A DNA stretch of 64,000 bases from an uncultured Ruminococcus sp. (lineage in GTDB: Bacteria > Bacillota > Clostridia > Oscillospirales > Ruminococcaceae). Below, in pieces: positions 17,874 to 27,085 of the stretch (position 1 is the stretch's first letter; each line of letters starts with the position of its first letter). The notes beneath the pieces were generated by a model. It saw only the letters and a program-made list of their open reading frames with translations. It ran no database searches and was not told the DNA's origin. The DNA lies in assembly GCA_947176345.1 (NCBI GenBank), contig CAMWQI010000001.1:65900-129899 (forward strand). The letters are read 5' to 3'. The position numbers were made by a program, and so were the translations under genes.

Positions 17874-19448
17874 ATGAAAGCAAAAAAATTAATGGCTATG
17901 GCACTTAGCATGAGCCTTGCACTATGTGCCTGTGCCGAAAAAAACACACCGGAAGAAGTTTCCGAAGAACCTACTACAGAACCCGTCACCGAAGCAACAG
18001 AACCCACCGAACCACCTGCTCCGGAAAAGACAGTACCGGAAAAAGTTCTTGAAAGAATGTCACTTCATGACAAGGTTTGTCAGATGTTCATTACAACACC
18101 GGAACAGCTTTCCGGCTATGATATAGTTACGCTTTATGACGATATTGTAGCAGATTCGGTAATAAACTACAATATAGGCGGACTTATAATGTTTGCTGAA
18201 AACCTTGAAACAACCGAACAGACATCACAGATGATAAGTGCTATACAGGAGTGTTCGCTTGCCAACAGTGGTATAGGTATGTTCATGTCTGTTGATGAGG
18301 AGGGCGGAACTGTCGCAAGAGTAGCCGATACACTTGGAACAACTGCATTTGAAGATATGGCGGTTTACGGTGAACAGAATGACACACACGTTTCCTATGA
18401 AATAGGCTATCAGATTGGCACAGACCTTAAAGCACTCGGATTTAATCTTGACTTTGCACCGGTTGCAGATGTAAACACAGTTGACGAAAGCACAGGTTAT
18501 TATAGTGAACTCGGTGACCGTATTTTCAGCAGTGACCCACAGATAGTAGCCGATATGGCATCAAATGTGGCAGTAGGTCTAAAAGATGCCGGAGTATGTG
18601 CCACAATGAAACACTTCCCTGGTTTAGGGGCTTCCGTCGGTGACACTCACACAGATACTAATGTTACTATAAACCGTTCCGTTGAAGACCTGAAAAGTAC
18701 TGAATTTGTTCCGTTCCGTGCAGGAATAGAAGTTGGTGTTGACTTTATAATGGTAGGACATCAGGTAATTTCCGGTGTAGGCGACTGGTTGCCGTCTGAT
18801 TTGTCTTATACTGTTGTTACGGAGCTTTTAAGAAATGAACTCGGTTTTGAGGGAGTAATAATTACTGATTCACAGATGATGAGTACAATTTCAGAAGTCT
18901 ATACATCGGGTGAGGCTGCTATAATGGCTATAAATGCTGGTGTTGATGTAATATTAATGCCCTATGACCTTATTTCAACTATAGAAGCTGTATGTCAGGC
19001 TGTGGAAAGTGGTGAGATTTCTTCCGCACGTATAGACGAAAGCGTTTTGCGTATACTCAACAAGAAATATGAACTCGGTCTTATAGATGAGAATTTTGTT
19101 CCGGTATCAGAGGAAGAACCCACAACAGAAGAAACTACTGAAGAAGTTACAGAGGAAACCACGGAAGAAACTACAGAGGAAGTTACCGAAGAACCAACTG
19201 AAGTGGTTGTTGAGGAAGTTCCCACTGATGAAAACGGCATGGAAATAAAGATTACTACTACATTTGCAGGATATGTTGCCGGTTCTTTTGTTGACCCGAA
19301 CAAAGTTACTACCACTACTACTACAGCGGAATATTACGACGACTATGATTATTATGATGATTACGGATATTATGATGACTACAGCTATGACTATGATTAT
19401 AATGAGGGATATTATGATTACGGCTATGATGGCTATTACGAATATTGA
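17874..19448 (+). CDS. GH3 beta-N-acetylhexosaminidase-like lipoprotein with Tyr/Asp-rich tail
   Basis: Glycoside hydrolase family 3 protein (524 aa) of the NagZ type, expected to remove GlcNAc from muropeptides or glycans at the cell surface. A lipobox (LALCAC) makes it a lipoprotein. A Thr/Glu/Pro spacer precedes the GH3 barrel (about 55-405). KHFPGLG, GDTHTDT (the Asp-His acid/base loop of NagZ) and the nucleophile in VIITDSQMM are present. The tail is a Thr/Glu repeat (EETTEEVTEETTEE) followed by about 40 residues made almost only of Tyr, Asp and Gly (EYYDDYDYYDDYGYYDDYSY). The tail is unusual and may bind cations or wall polymers. It is placed between mutS and mutL. Confidence 0.88.
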   Translation: MKAKKLMAMALSMSLALCACAEKNTPEEVSEEPTTEPVTEATEPTEPPAPEKTVPEKVLERMSLHDKVCQMFITTPEQLSGYDIVTLYDDIVADSVINYNIGGLIMFAENLETTEQTSQMISAIQECSLANSGIGMFMSVDEEGGTVARVADTLGTTAFEDMAVYGEQNDTHVSYEIGYQIGTDLKALGFNLDFAPVADVNTVDESTGYYSELGDRIFSSDPQIVADMASNVAVGLKDAGVCATMKHFPGLGASVGDTHTDTNVTINRSVEDLKSTEFVPFRAGIEVGVDFIMVGHQVISGVGDWLPSDLSYTVVTELLRNELGFEGVIITDSQMMSTISEVYTSGEAAIMAINAGVDVILMPYDLISTIEAVCQAVESGEISSARIDESVLRILNKKYELGLIDENFVPVSEEEPTTEETTEEVTEETTEETTEEVTEEPTEVVVEEVPTDENGMEIKITTTFAGYVAGSFVDPNKVTTTTTTAEYYDDYDYYDDYGYYDDYSYDYDYNEGYYDYGYDGYYEY

Positions 19449-19487
19449 TAAGTCTGCATATATTAACTATTGAAAGGAGTGATTTTC

Positions 19488-19808
19488 TTGAAGTATTTTA
19501 TCAGAAAAGATGAACTCAAGGGAACAGACTGTCACGAGTTTTTCAGAGGGGAATGGAATAATATTTTCTGGAATGATGAATCAATCTATATTTATGATGA
19601 GGATTTCAGCGATACCGGACTTAAAAAGCTTTTTCTTGACGTTCTGCCGGATTATTCACCCTATGAGGCAACCGAAATCACACCGGAAGACTGGCAGTTG
19701 ATTTGTGAAGCATCTTTCGGACGTACCAAAGAAGCCGTAAAGGATTTGAATGAATGGGTACAGGAAGTCTTTGCAGAGCATGGTTTATTTACGATACTTG
19801 GCATATAA
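19488..19808 (+). CDS. Hypothetical 106-aa protein between GH3 gene and mutL
   Basis: Acidic soluble protein without signal peptide or membrane segment (MKYFIRKDELKGTDCHEFFRG). I do not recognise a family. The start is TTG at 19488, eight bases after AAAGGAG; the track start at 19470 overlaps the ribosome site. It lies 39 bases after the GH3 gene and 27 bases before mutL, so it is probably cotranscribed with them. Confidence 0.75.
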   Translation: MKYFIRKDELKGTDCHEFFRGEWNNIFWNDESIYIYDEDFSDTGLKKLFLDVLPDYSPYEATEITPEDWQLICEASFGRTKEAVKDLNEWVQEVFAEHGLFTILGI

Positions 19809-19835
19809 AAAAATCCGGAAGGAGCTGAAAATAAT

Positions 19836-21758
19836 ATGCCATCAATAAATATTCTCAGTCGTGAAGTATCTGAACTCATAGCCGCCGGAGAGGTCATTGA
19901 AAAGCCGGCATCTGTTATAAAGGAACTTGTCGAAAATTCAATAGATGCCGGAGCAGGTCATATAACAGTTGAGATAAAGCACGGCGGAAAAACCTATATG
20001 CGTGTTACGGACGACGGTTGTGGAATGACTTTTGATGATGTGCCGAAAGCATTTTTACGACACGCAACAAGCAAGATTTCCAGCAAAGAAGACCTCAATA
20101 ATATATATACACTTGGTTTCAGAGGTGAGGCACTTGCGTCCGTATCGGCTGTATCAAAGATTGAAATAATGACAAAACCTGAAAATGAAATTTCAGGAAC
20201 TGTTTACAGAATGGAAAACTGTATGGGGATTTCATATGAAAAATGTGACTGTCCGGACGGCACAACTATTATTATACGTGACCTTTTCTATAATGTTCCG
20301 GCAAGATGTAAATTTATGAAAAAGGACGTTACAGAGGCAAATGCAGTAAGTCAGATAATTCAAAAGACAGCACTTTCACACCCTGAAATTGCTTTTAAGT
20401 TTATCCGTGATAACCGCATAGAAATCAATTCAAGCGGTGACGGGGAACTTATTTCAGCTATTTATGCCGTGTATGGCAGGGACTTTGCACATGATATGAT
20501 ACCTGTTGACTATGAAAATAACAATATTCGTATAAGTGGTTATGTGATAAAGCCATTGTATGCAAAAAATAACCGTTCTTTCCAGAATTTCTTTGTCAAC
20601 GGAAGATATATACATTCAAAGATATGTTCAGCGTCTGTTGAAAATGCATATGAAAATATGCTTATGACTGGCAAATTTCCGGCTTGTGTTCTTATGATTA
20701 GCATTGATTCGTCGTCTACTGATGTTAATATCCACCCGTCAAAACTGGAGGTACGCTTTGCAGACGAAAAGGCTGTTTCCGATGCTGTATTCTTTGCAGT
20801 GAAAAACGCTATGGTGAAGGACGGGCTTATTTATGAATTTGAGTTCATGCCGGAAAAAGATATAGCTGAAACACTGGAACAGAATACCCCTGAACCTCCA
20901 CCGCCTGAAATTCCGGAAAAGGAATTTTCTTTGGAAGATATATTCACACCAGTTGAGGAAATAGAAAAAGCAGAAAAAGAAATTTCAGGGAATTTGTCGG
21001 AAACTGTCGTAAATACTCCGGAAATTCCGGAGCAGAAAAGTGATGTGGAAATTTCTGTACAGCCTGAAAAAACTGTAAATATTCCGGACAAACCACAGGA
21101 AATGCTTGACGGATTCAAGTATATAAGCAGGAGTTTGTTTGAAGATACTGAAAAAACTGAAACTCCTGAACCTGAAAAGCCTGAAATACCAGCAATTCAT
21201 GTAATAGGTGAGGTTATGGGACTTTACATCATAGCTGAAACTGATGACAGAAAAATGGTTATTATTGACAAACACGCCTCACATGAAAGAATAATCTTTG
21301 AACGCCTGAAAAGCCGTAATTGTAGACAGTATACACAGATTCTGATAACAGAAATTAAAATACTGCTCACATCGGAAGAAATCGGAATCATGGAAGAAAA
21401 TGTTGAACTTCTTACCGATATGGGATTTATTTTTGATTTTTCAGAAAATCCGTTTATTATAGTAAAAGCCATTCCGACTTTCATAACTGATACTGATATT
21501 GAGGGTGTTATTTCTGAAATAGCCGAAAACCTGAAACTTCATGTTCATAATCCACAATCACATATGCTTGATGATATTCTGCATACGGTAGCTTGTAAGT
21601 CTGCTATAAAAGCCAATCACAAAACCAGTCTCATAGAAATGCAGTCGCTTGCGGAGCAGGTATATTATAACGACAATATACGACACTGTCCGCACGGCAG
21701 ACCGGTTATGTTCATTATGACAGAAAGCAATATCTCACATCAGTTCAGGCGTATATAA
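19836..21758 (+). CDS. mutL: DNA mismatch repair protein MutL
   Basis: MutL (640 aa) links MutS to strand removal. The N-terminal GHKL ATPase shows AAGEVIEKPASVIKELVENSIDAG, DDGCGM and the GFRGEAL motif. A Pro/Glu-rich linker (about 345-450) separates the C-terminal dimerisation domain. The endonuclease site is IIDKHASHERIIFE, matching DQHA(X)2E(X)4E except Q to K. ACKSAIKA and CPHGRPVMF complete it, so this is a nicking MutL, as expected in bacteria without MutH. miaA follows 18 bases later. Confidence 0.96.
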   Translation: MPSINILSREVSELIAAGEVIEKPASVIKELVENSIDAGAGHITVEIKHGGKTYMRVTDDGCGMTFDDVPKAFLRHATSKISSKEDLNNIYTLGFRGEALASVSAVSKIEIMTKPENEISGTVYRMENCMGISYEKCDCPDGTTIIIRDLFYNVPARCKFMKKDVTEANAVSQIIQKTALSHPEIAFKFIRDNRIEINSSGDGELISAIYAVYGRDFAHDMIPVDYENNNIRISGYVIKPLYAKNNRSFQNFFVNGRYIHSKICSASVENAYENMLMTGKFPACVLMISIDSSSTDVNIHPSKLEVRFADEKAVSDAVFFAVKNAMVKDGLIYEFEFMPEKDIAETLEQNTPEPPPPEIPEKEFSLEDIFTPVEEIEKAEKEISGNLSETVVNTPEIPEQKSDVEISVQPEKTVNIPDKPQEMLDGFKYISRSLFEDTEKTETPEPEKPEIPAIHVIGEVMGLYIIAETDDRKMVIIDKHASHERIIFERLKSRNCRQYTQILITEIKILLTSEEIGIMEENVELLTDMGFIFDFSENPFIIVKAIPTFITDTDIEGVISEIAENLKLHVHNPQSHMLDDILHTVACKSAIKANHKTSLIEMQSLAEQVYYNDNIRHCPHGRPVMFIMTESNISHQFRRI

Positions 21759-21776
21759 AAAGAGGGGAGTTTTTTT

Positions 21777-22727
21777 GTGAATGAAAAAATAAAACCTAAA
21801 GTTCTTGCAGTAGTAGGTGCTACAGCTTCCGGAAAGACCGCATTAGGTGTGGAAATTGCAAAAAAATATAACGGTGAAGTTATTTCAGCGGACTCAATGC
21901 AAGTTTACAAAGGGCTTGACATAGCCTCCGCAAAACCCACTACTGAGGAAATGCAGGGCATACCACATCACCTTATTGACTTTCTGGAAAGAGATGTTGT
22001 TTTCAGCGTTTCGGATTATGTGAATCTTGCAAACAAAAAAATAAATGATATTCATAGTCGTGGAAAATTACCAGTAATAGTTGGCGGTACTGGACTTTAT
22101 ATAGACTCACTTTTAGATAATGTCAAATTTTCAGATGGAGGAAGTGATGAGGTTTACCGTGAGGAACTCTACAGCATAGCCCGTGAAAATGGTAATGAAT
22201 TTTTACATAATATGCTGAAATCGATTGACCCCATATCTGCTGAAAATATCCATATGAATAATCTTGTGCGTGTTGTGCGTGCATTGGAAGTATACCACGT
22301 TACCGGACGGCTTTTCAGTGAACTTAAAGCCGAAAGCCGTATGACTGAAAGTCCTTATGACTCATTGATAATAGGTCTTAATTTTCATGACAGACAGATT
22401 TTATATGACCGCATAAACAGACGTGTCGACGAAATGGTAAAAAATGGTTTGATTGAAGAAGCTGAAAGTCTATGGCGTGCCGGTGGTCAGCGGACGGCAT
22501 CAAATGCAATAGGCTATAAAGAGCTTATTCCTTACTTTGAAAATACTATGTCCGTCAGTGACTGTATCGACAAGATAAAACAGGAAACACGCCGTTATGC
22601 TAAAAGACAATTAACATGGTTTAGAAAAAATACACGTATTCAGTGGCTTTTTTTGGACGAATTTAATAAAAAAAGTGAAATTTCAGAAAAGTATCAAAAA
22701 ACTATAGAAAATTACTGGAATGTATGA
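21777..22727 (+). CDS. miaA: tRNA dimethylallyltransferase MiaA
   Basis: MiaA (316 aa) transfers a dimethylallyl group to A37 of tRNA, making the substrate for MiaB. The P-loop VGATASGKTAL, the DSMQVYKGLDI motif, the PHHLIDF motif and the GTGLYI motif are present. The start is GTG at 21777 behind AGAGGGGAG; the nearby ATG at 21781 is out of frame. It sits between mutL and hfq; miaA-hfq adjacency is a widespread order. Confidence 0.96.
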   Translation: MNEKIKPKVLAVVGATASGKTALGVEIAKKYNGEVISADSMQVYKGLDIASAKPTTEEMQGIPHHLIDFLERDVVFSVSDYVNLANKKINDIHSRGKLPVIVGGTGLYIDSLLDNVKFSDGGSDEVYREELYSIARENGNEFLHNMLKSIDPISAENIHMNNLVRVVRALEVYHVTGRLFSELKAESRMTESPYDSLIIGLNFHDRQILYDRINRRVDEMVKNGLIEEAESLWRAGGQRTASNAIGYKELIPYFENTMSVSDCIDKIKQETRRYAKRQLTWFRKNTRIQWLFLDEFNKKSEISEKYQKTIENYWNV

Positions 22728-22791
22728 TATAATGTATTAAGTGTATATAAATACATTTTTATTTAAAAATTTTAAGAATGGAGATTTGTGT

Positions 22792-23031
22792 ATGAACAAA
22801 ACTATCAATTTACAGGACGTATTTCTTAACCAGTGCAGAAAAGACAAGATTATGGTGACCATTATCCTGACAAACGGTTTTCAGTTCAAGGGTATGGTAA
22901 AGGGCTTTGACAGCTATGTTGCTATCTTTGACTGTGACGGCAAACAACAGCTTGTATACAAGCACGCTATCTCAACAATCATTCCTGCAAGAGCCGTTTC
23001 TATCCTTGATGCTTCCGAAAAAAACGACTAA
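22792..23031 (+). CDS. hfq: RNA chaperone Hfq
   Basis: Hfq (79 aa) forms a hexameric Sm ring that pairs small RNAs with mRNAs. The start at 22792 follows GGAG; the track start is too early. Sm1 ([24 protein letters not shown]) and Sm2 ([12 protein letters not shown]) are intact, including the YKHA motif of the proximal face. The C-terminal tail is very short, as usual for Gram-positive Hfq. It lies 64 bases after miaA. Confidence 0.96.
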   Translation: MNKTINLQDVFLNQCRKDKIMVTIILTNGFQFKGMVKGFDSYVAIFDCDGKQQLVYKHAISTIIPARAVSILDASEKND

Positions 23032-23044
23032 GCTGGTGATGTGA

Positions 23045-24310
23045 ATGAGTTCCAATAAATCAGATAACGGATTTATTGTCAAATTTCTCCGGAATACAGT
23101 TCTTATTTTGTTTTTAGTAATTTTCATAAGTATAATGTATAATTTCCGGAATAAAGAAACTCCTACAGAATCGGCACTTATGTCTGAGGCTACATCGTCA
23201 GGAACTTTAAAGGGTGTATTCATAAGAGATGAGCAGGTTATAAGATACAGCGGTAACGGGGCATTAAGTTATAATGTCTCCGACGGTGGTAAATTAGGCA
23301 TGGGAAGTATCATAGCACAGGCTTATCCTACCGATGAACAGATAAGCATTAACAGGGAAATTGCAGAACTTGAAAAAGAACTTTCCATACTGGAAAAAAT
23401 TCAGAATCGCGGAACTCTTGAATCGGCACAGCCACTCAGCTTGTCAGCAAGCATTGAGGAAAATTACCGCAACTTTATATACTGTCGTGACATGAAAGAC
23501 TATAATGCGATAAAATCAGACCTTGAAACTCTGCTTGTACAGATGAGTACATATCAGATTATAACTGATGAAGTGACTGATTTCAATCAGCAGATTGAAG
23601 ATATAAAAAATGAACTTGAACAATTGAGACAGCAGTCTGTACCTGCTGTGGAAGTTATTCTTTCTGAATGCCCTGCATATTTTGCAAGTTACAGTGACGG
23701 ATTTGAGGAAATTCTTACTAAGCAAAATGCCAAACTGCTTACTATTGAACAGTTAAATAATGTTACTGATACAAAAAGTACTGATAATACTATCGTAGGA
23801 AAACTCATAGACGACTATAGCTGGTATCTTGCCGGAATAATCGATAATTCCCATCATGACTATGAAGTAGGCAAATGGGTAAAGCTAAGGTTTGAAGCCT
23901 CCGCTGATACATATGATGCGGAAATAATTGATATACATGATGAGGGAAATATTGAACAGAGCATAATAATTCTTTCGTGCAGTCAGTTTAATCAGGAACT
24001 TGTACAGCACAGGTGTGAAACTGTTGAGATTATCAGGGGAGACTACAAAGGACTGAAAGTTCCGCGTGAAGCTATAAGATTTAAAGATGTGACAGAAGAA
24101 ATCACAGAAGAATCACCCGATGGTAATGATGTTACCCATGAAGAAACTACAAACTGTAAGGGCGTTAATATCCTGAAAGGTGAACAGACTGAATTTAAGA
24201 AAATTGACGTTATATATGAGGGCAGTGATTATGTTCTGTCGGCTGTCCATGAGGAAGACAGCAGTTATCTTGCACTGTATGATGATATTATGATTGAAGG
24301 TGTTGAATAA
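23045..24310 (+). CDS. HlyD-family-like envelope protein
   Basis: Membrane-anchored protein (421 aa) with one N-terminal membrane segment (FLRNTVLILFLVIFISIMY). A barrel-sandwich-like segment (SGTLKGVFIRDEQVIRYSGNG), a coiled coil of about 80 residues (INREIAELEKELSILEKIQNR) and a C-terminal beta-rich part follow. This order matches HlyD-type adaptor proteins often found next to sepF in Clostridia. No transporter lies next to it, so a role at the division site is possible. It overlaps the yggS region. Confidence 0.7.
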   Translation: MSSNKSDNGFIVKFLRNTVLILFLVIFISIMYNFRNKETPTESALMSEATSSGTLKGVFIRDEQVIRYSGNGALSYNVSDGGKLGMGSIIAQAYPTDEQISINREIAELEKELSILEKIQNRGTLESAQPLSLSASIEENYRNFIYCRDMKDYNAIKSDLETLLVQMSTYQIITDEVTDFNQQIEDIKNELEQLRQQSVPAVEVILSECPAYFASYSDGFEEILTKQNAKLLTIEQLNNVTDTKSTDNTIVGKLIDDYSWYLAGIIDNSHHDYEVGKWVKLRFEASADTYDAEIIDIHDEGNIEQSIIILSCSQFNQELVQHRCETVEIIRGDYKGLKVPREAIRFKDVTEEITEESPDGNDVTHEETTNCKGVNILKGEQTEFKKIDVIYEGSDYVLSAVHEEDSSYLALYDDIMIEGVE

Positions 24311-24311
24311 A

Positions 24312-25010
24312 GTGGTTAATGATTTCAGCTATATTGACGAAAATTTGCGTATTATACGTGAACGTGCCGGTGAGGCTTTTGAAAAATATCGTTCTCCGGA
24401 CGATAAACTGCGTATCATGGCAGTAACTAAAACTGTCGCTCCGGAAGCCGTAAACCATGCAGTCTCACTCGGTCTTGGTCTACTCGGTGAAAATCGTGTA
24501 CAGGAGTATCTTTCTAAAAAGGATTTATACGAAAAATCGGCAGAAGTGCAGTTTATAGGAAGTCTCCAGACAAATAAGGTGAAATATATCATTGAGTCTG
24601 TAACTATGATACAGTCGGTTGACAGTATTAAGCTTGCTGAAACTATAAGCCGGCTTGCCGTAAAAAACAACAGGGTCATTGATATATTATGTGAAGTGAA
24701 TATCGGCGGTGAAGACTCAAAAGGCGGTATATCTCCCGCAGAAGTAGGCGATTTTATTGAACAGATTTCACAGTTTGAGGGAATACGCATAAAGGGGCTT
24801 ATGACCATTCCTCCGCCTTGCGATAGTGACATTTTTTTAGGCAGAATGCAGGAACTTTTTAATACAGTTTCTGAACAGAAAAAGTCTGTTGTTTCCATGG
24901 ATACGCTCTCAATGGGCATGACTCATGATTATGCCGAAGCCATAAAATACGGTTCTAATATCGTTCGGATAGGAACAGGGCTTTTTGGTGCAAGAAATTA
25001 TAACATATAA
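24312..25010 (+). CDS. yggS: PLP homeostasis protein, YggS/YlmE family
   Basis: Single-barrel pyridoxal-phosphate-binding protein (about 232 aa) that buffers free PLP. The PLP lysine lies in MAVTKTV. LGENRVQE, FIGSLQTNK and SMGMTHDYAEAIKYGSNIVRIGTGLFG are family motifs. I prefer GTG at 24312 behind GAAGGTG; TTG at 24294 or 24303 in the same frame is possible. It starts at or just inside the end of the previous gene, and precedes sepF as in many Firmicutes. Confidence 0.92.
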   Translation: MVNDFSYIDENLRIIRERAGEAFEKYRSPDDKLRIMAVTKTVAPEAVNHAVSLGLGLLGENRVQEYLSKKDLYEKSAEVQFIGSLQTNKVKYIIESVTMIQSVDSIKLAETISRLAVKNNRVIDILCEVNIGGEDSKGGISPAEVGDFIEQISQFEGIRIKGLMTIPPPCDSDIFLGRMQELFNTVSEQKKSVVSMDTLSMGMTHDYAEAIKYGSNIVRIGTGLFGARNYNI

Positions 25011-25028
25011 AAAATGACTTCCGCTTTT

Positions 25029-25093
25029 CACGGAATACTCCGCATTTATTCCGTGTTCACAACAGATATAAATAAAATGCGGAGAAGGAGTAT
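25029..25093 (+). promoter_or_regulatory. Pseudoknot-capable leader of sepF
   Basis: CACGGAATA (25029-25037) and TATTCCGTG (25047-25055) form a perfect 9-bp hairpin. Its whole 9-nt loop CTCCGCATT is exactly complementary to AATGCGGAG (25076-25084), just before the Shine-Dalgarno AAGGAG. A second option pairs ATACTCC (25035-25041) with GGAGTAT (25087-25093), which covers the Shine-Dalgarno itself. This looks like translational control of sepF. Confidence 0.6.
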
Positions 25094-25098
25094 TTAAT

Positions 25099-25695
25099 AT
25101 GACAATTGTTGAAAAAATAAAGGATTTTTTCTTTTCCATGGACGATGGGATAGAAGACGATGACGAAGTAGAAGAAATTTCTGAACCTGTACGCAAACCG
25201 GCTATTGAGCCTGCAACCCGTGATGAAGAACCTGAAGAACCGGCTGTATCTGCTCCGCCTCCTGTCCGTGAAAGTCCAGCACCTCCTCCGGTAAGCAGTA
25301 CAGGTGACAGAATAAATAACAACAATGACAGAATGAACAGCAGTGACAGAATGAACAATAATAACAATAACGGCGTAAACGGTCGCAGAAATAAGGTGGT
25401 TAATATTCAAACAACAGCACAGTTACAGGTGGTTCTTGTAAAGCCGTCGGCTTTCACCGATGCAAAGCAGATTGCAGACCATCTCATAGCAAAGAAAACA
25501 GTTGTACTCAATCTTGAAACAGCTTCTCCGGAAAACAAGAGACGAATTATAGATTTTCTTGTCGGAGTTGCCTATGCAAACGGCGGAAGCCTCAAACCCG
25601 TTGCAAATCTTACGTATATAATAACTCCATATAACGTCGGCTTTATCGGTGAAGACCTCGTAGGAGAACTCGAAAACAACGGTGTATTTATCTGA
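25099..25695 (+). CDS. sepF: Cell division protein SepF
   Basis: SepF (198 aa) ties FtsZ filaments to the membrane and shapes the septum. The N-terminal membrane-binding helix (MTIVEKIKDFFFSM) is followed by an acidic, Pro-rich and then Asn-rich linker (NNNNDRMNSSDRMNNNNNNG, about residues 73-92). The FtsZ-binding domain occupies about 105-190 (VVLVKPSAFTDAKQIADHL). The linker is longer and richer in Asn than in Bacillus. The ylmH start overlaps its stop (TGATG). Confidence 0.95.
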   Translation: MTIVEKIKDFFFSMDDGIEDDDEVEEISEPVRKPAIEPATRDEEPEEPAVSAPPPVRESPAPPPVSSTGDRINNNNDRMNSSDRMNNNNNNGVNGRRNKVVNIQTTAQLQVVLVKPSAFTDAKQIADHLIAKKTVVLNLETASPENKRRIIDFLVGVAYANGGSLKPVANLTYIITPYNVGFIGEDLVGELENNGVFI

Positions 25696-26453
25696 TGAAT
25701 AATTCAGATGATAAATTCTTTTTTGCAAGGCTTGCTGATATGTTAAGCCAATGCGAAAGGAATACTATAAGTGTTTTTTCTGATTTCCTTGACGAAAGAC
25801 AGTCTGCACAGGCTGAGGAATGGTGTTCACGAAATGCAGGTGGTCTCCTCCATAAGTTATGGGGCGGTCATGAAAATGCCGGACGAAAAATGCTTGCTAT
25901 ATATCCGGATTTCTATTCGGATTATATCATGGAGGATTTCCCTTTTCAGTGCATTACTTTCACTTACCGCAAGGAAGACAGGCTCACACACAGGGACTTT
26001 TTAGGTACTTTGATGGGAATGAAAATCAAACGTGATACTATAGGCGATATTGTCGTGGGTGAGGGCATAACACAGATATTTGTGACGGAAATTGTCGCAA
26101 AACTTATTCTTGCCACTGTTTCAAAAATCGGCAGAACAGGCGTTAAATGTTCCGGTGAAAAGCCGTTTGAAATGGAAGTGAGGCAGGAGTTCAGGACTCT
26201 CAGCGGAACTGTTGCCTCACTGCGTCTTGACTGCATTGTAAGTCTTGCTACAGGATTAAGCCGTGAAAAATCCGCCGTGCTGATACGTTCAGATAAAGTT
26301 GAAATAAATCATTTTGTAACTGAATCTGTTTCAGCAGAGGTCAATTCCGGCGATATACTTTCGGTAAGAGGTTATGGAAAATTTTTACTTTATGAGGTGG
26401 GCGGAAACACCCGTAAAAACCGCATACATATTATTATGAAAAAATTTGTTTAG
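25695..26453 (+). CDS. ylmH: YlmH-type RNA-binding protein with S4 domain
   Basis: Cytosolic protein (252 aa) of the YlmH family. The N-terminal part (residues 1-170) has the conserved GGHENAGRKMLAIYP and the C-terminal S4 domain (about 180-250) ends in SVRGYGKFLLYEVGG. In Bacillus YlmH has been linked to rescue of stalled ribosomes and lies in the same sepF-ylmH-divIVA order. Its start overlaps the sepF stop by one base. Confidence 0.88.
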   Translation: MNNSDDKFFFARLADMLSQCERNTISVFSDFLDERQSAQAEEWCSRNAGGLLHKLWGGHENAGRKMLAIYPDFYSDYIMEDFPFQCITFTYRKEDRLTHRDFLGTLMGMKIKRDTIGDIVVGEGITQIFVTEIVAKLILATVSKIGRTGVKCSGEKPFEMEVRQEFRTLSGTVASLRLDCIVSLATGLSREKSAVLIRSDKVEINHFVTESVSAEVNSGDILSVRGYGKFLLYEVGGNTRKNRIHIIMKKFV

Positions 26454-26464
26454 AGGTGAAATAT

Positions 26465-27025
26465 ATGATTACTTCAAAAGATGTAAGAAACAAGAGATTT
26501 GAAAAAGCAGCTTTTGGCTACAAACAGGAAGAAATCGATGAGTTTTTTGCACAGCTTGAAGCAGAACTTGATGAAATGGAACGTGAACGCAATGAAGCCA
26601 ACAATAAAATACAGGTTCTTGCTGATAAAGTCCGTGAGTACATGAGAGACGAGGACGCTTTGAAAGATGCACTCCTCGGAGCACAGAAACAGGGTCATCA
26701 GGTTATAAACGAGGCAAAGGAAAAGGCGGAAAAAATTATTGCTGAAGCTAAGGCAAAGGCAGAAGCCCTTGAAGACGAGGCTATCCGTCAGCACGCTATA
26801 GCTATGGAAAAAAATCGTGAGGAAATTGCTAAGGAAAAAGAGGCACTCATTGAGGCACAACAACAGGTTTCGGATTTCAAAAAGAGTCTGTTTGATGTGT
26901 ACAAGGAACATCTTGAACTTATTTCAAGTATGCCTGAAACTTTTGAAGAGGCTACCGGACAGGTTCAGACTGCTGAACAGATTGCCACAGCTATAGTCGC
27001 TGGAAAAGCTGAAAAATCCGAATAA
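26465..27025 (+). CDS. divIVA: Cell division/polarity protein DivIVA
   Basis: DivIVA (186 aa) binds curved membrane at septa and poles. The N-terminal membrane-binding part (TSKDVRNKRFEKAAFGYKQE) is followed by long coiled coils rich in Glu, Lys and Ala. The start at 26465 follows GAGGTGAAATAT; GTG at 26456 is part of the ribosome site. It completes sepF-ylmH-divIVA. Confidence 0.93.
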   Translation: MITSKDVRNKRFEKAAFGYKQEEIDEFFAQLEAELDEMERERNEANNKIQVLADKVREYMRDEDALKDALLGAQKQGHQVINEAKEKAEKIIAEAKAKAEALEDEAIRQHAIAMEKNREEIAKEKEALIEAQQQVSDFKKSLFDVYKEHLELISSMPETFEEATGQVQTAEQIATAIVAGKAEKSE

Positions 27026-27044
27026 TACATAAAAAAATATCACG

Positions 27045-27085
27045 AAAGGAGAATTTTTCACACAGGTGAAAAATTATAGAAAAAA
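27045..27085 (+). promoter_or_regulatory. Shine-Dalgarno separated from the ileS start by a perfect hairpin
   Basis: AAAGGAG (27045-27051) is directly followed by AATTTTTCAC-acag-GTGAAAAATT (27052-27075), then ATAGAAAAAA and ATG at 27086. Unfolded, the ribosome site is 34 bases from the start; with the 10-bp hairpin folded the spacing is about 10 bases. Translation may need this hairpin. Confidence 0.6.

Noticed and set aside
27026-27085. T-box riboswitch before ileS
   Set aside because: The gap is only 60 bases, too short for a specifier stem and antiterminator; only one hairpin is present.
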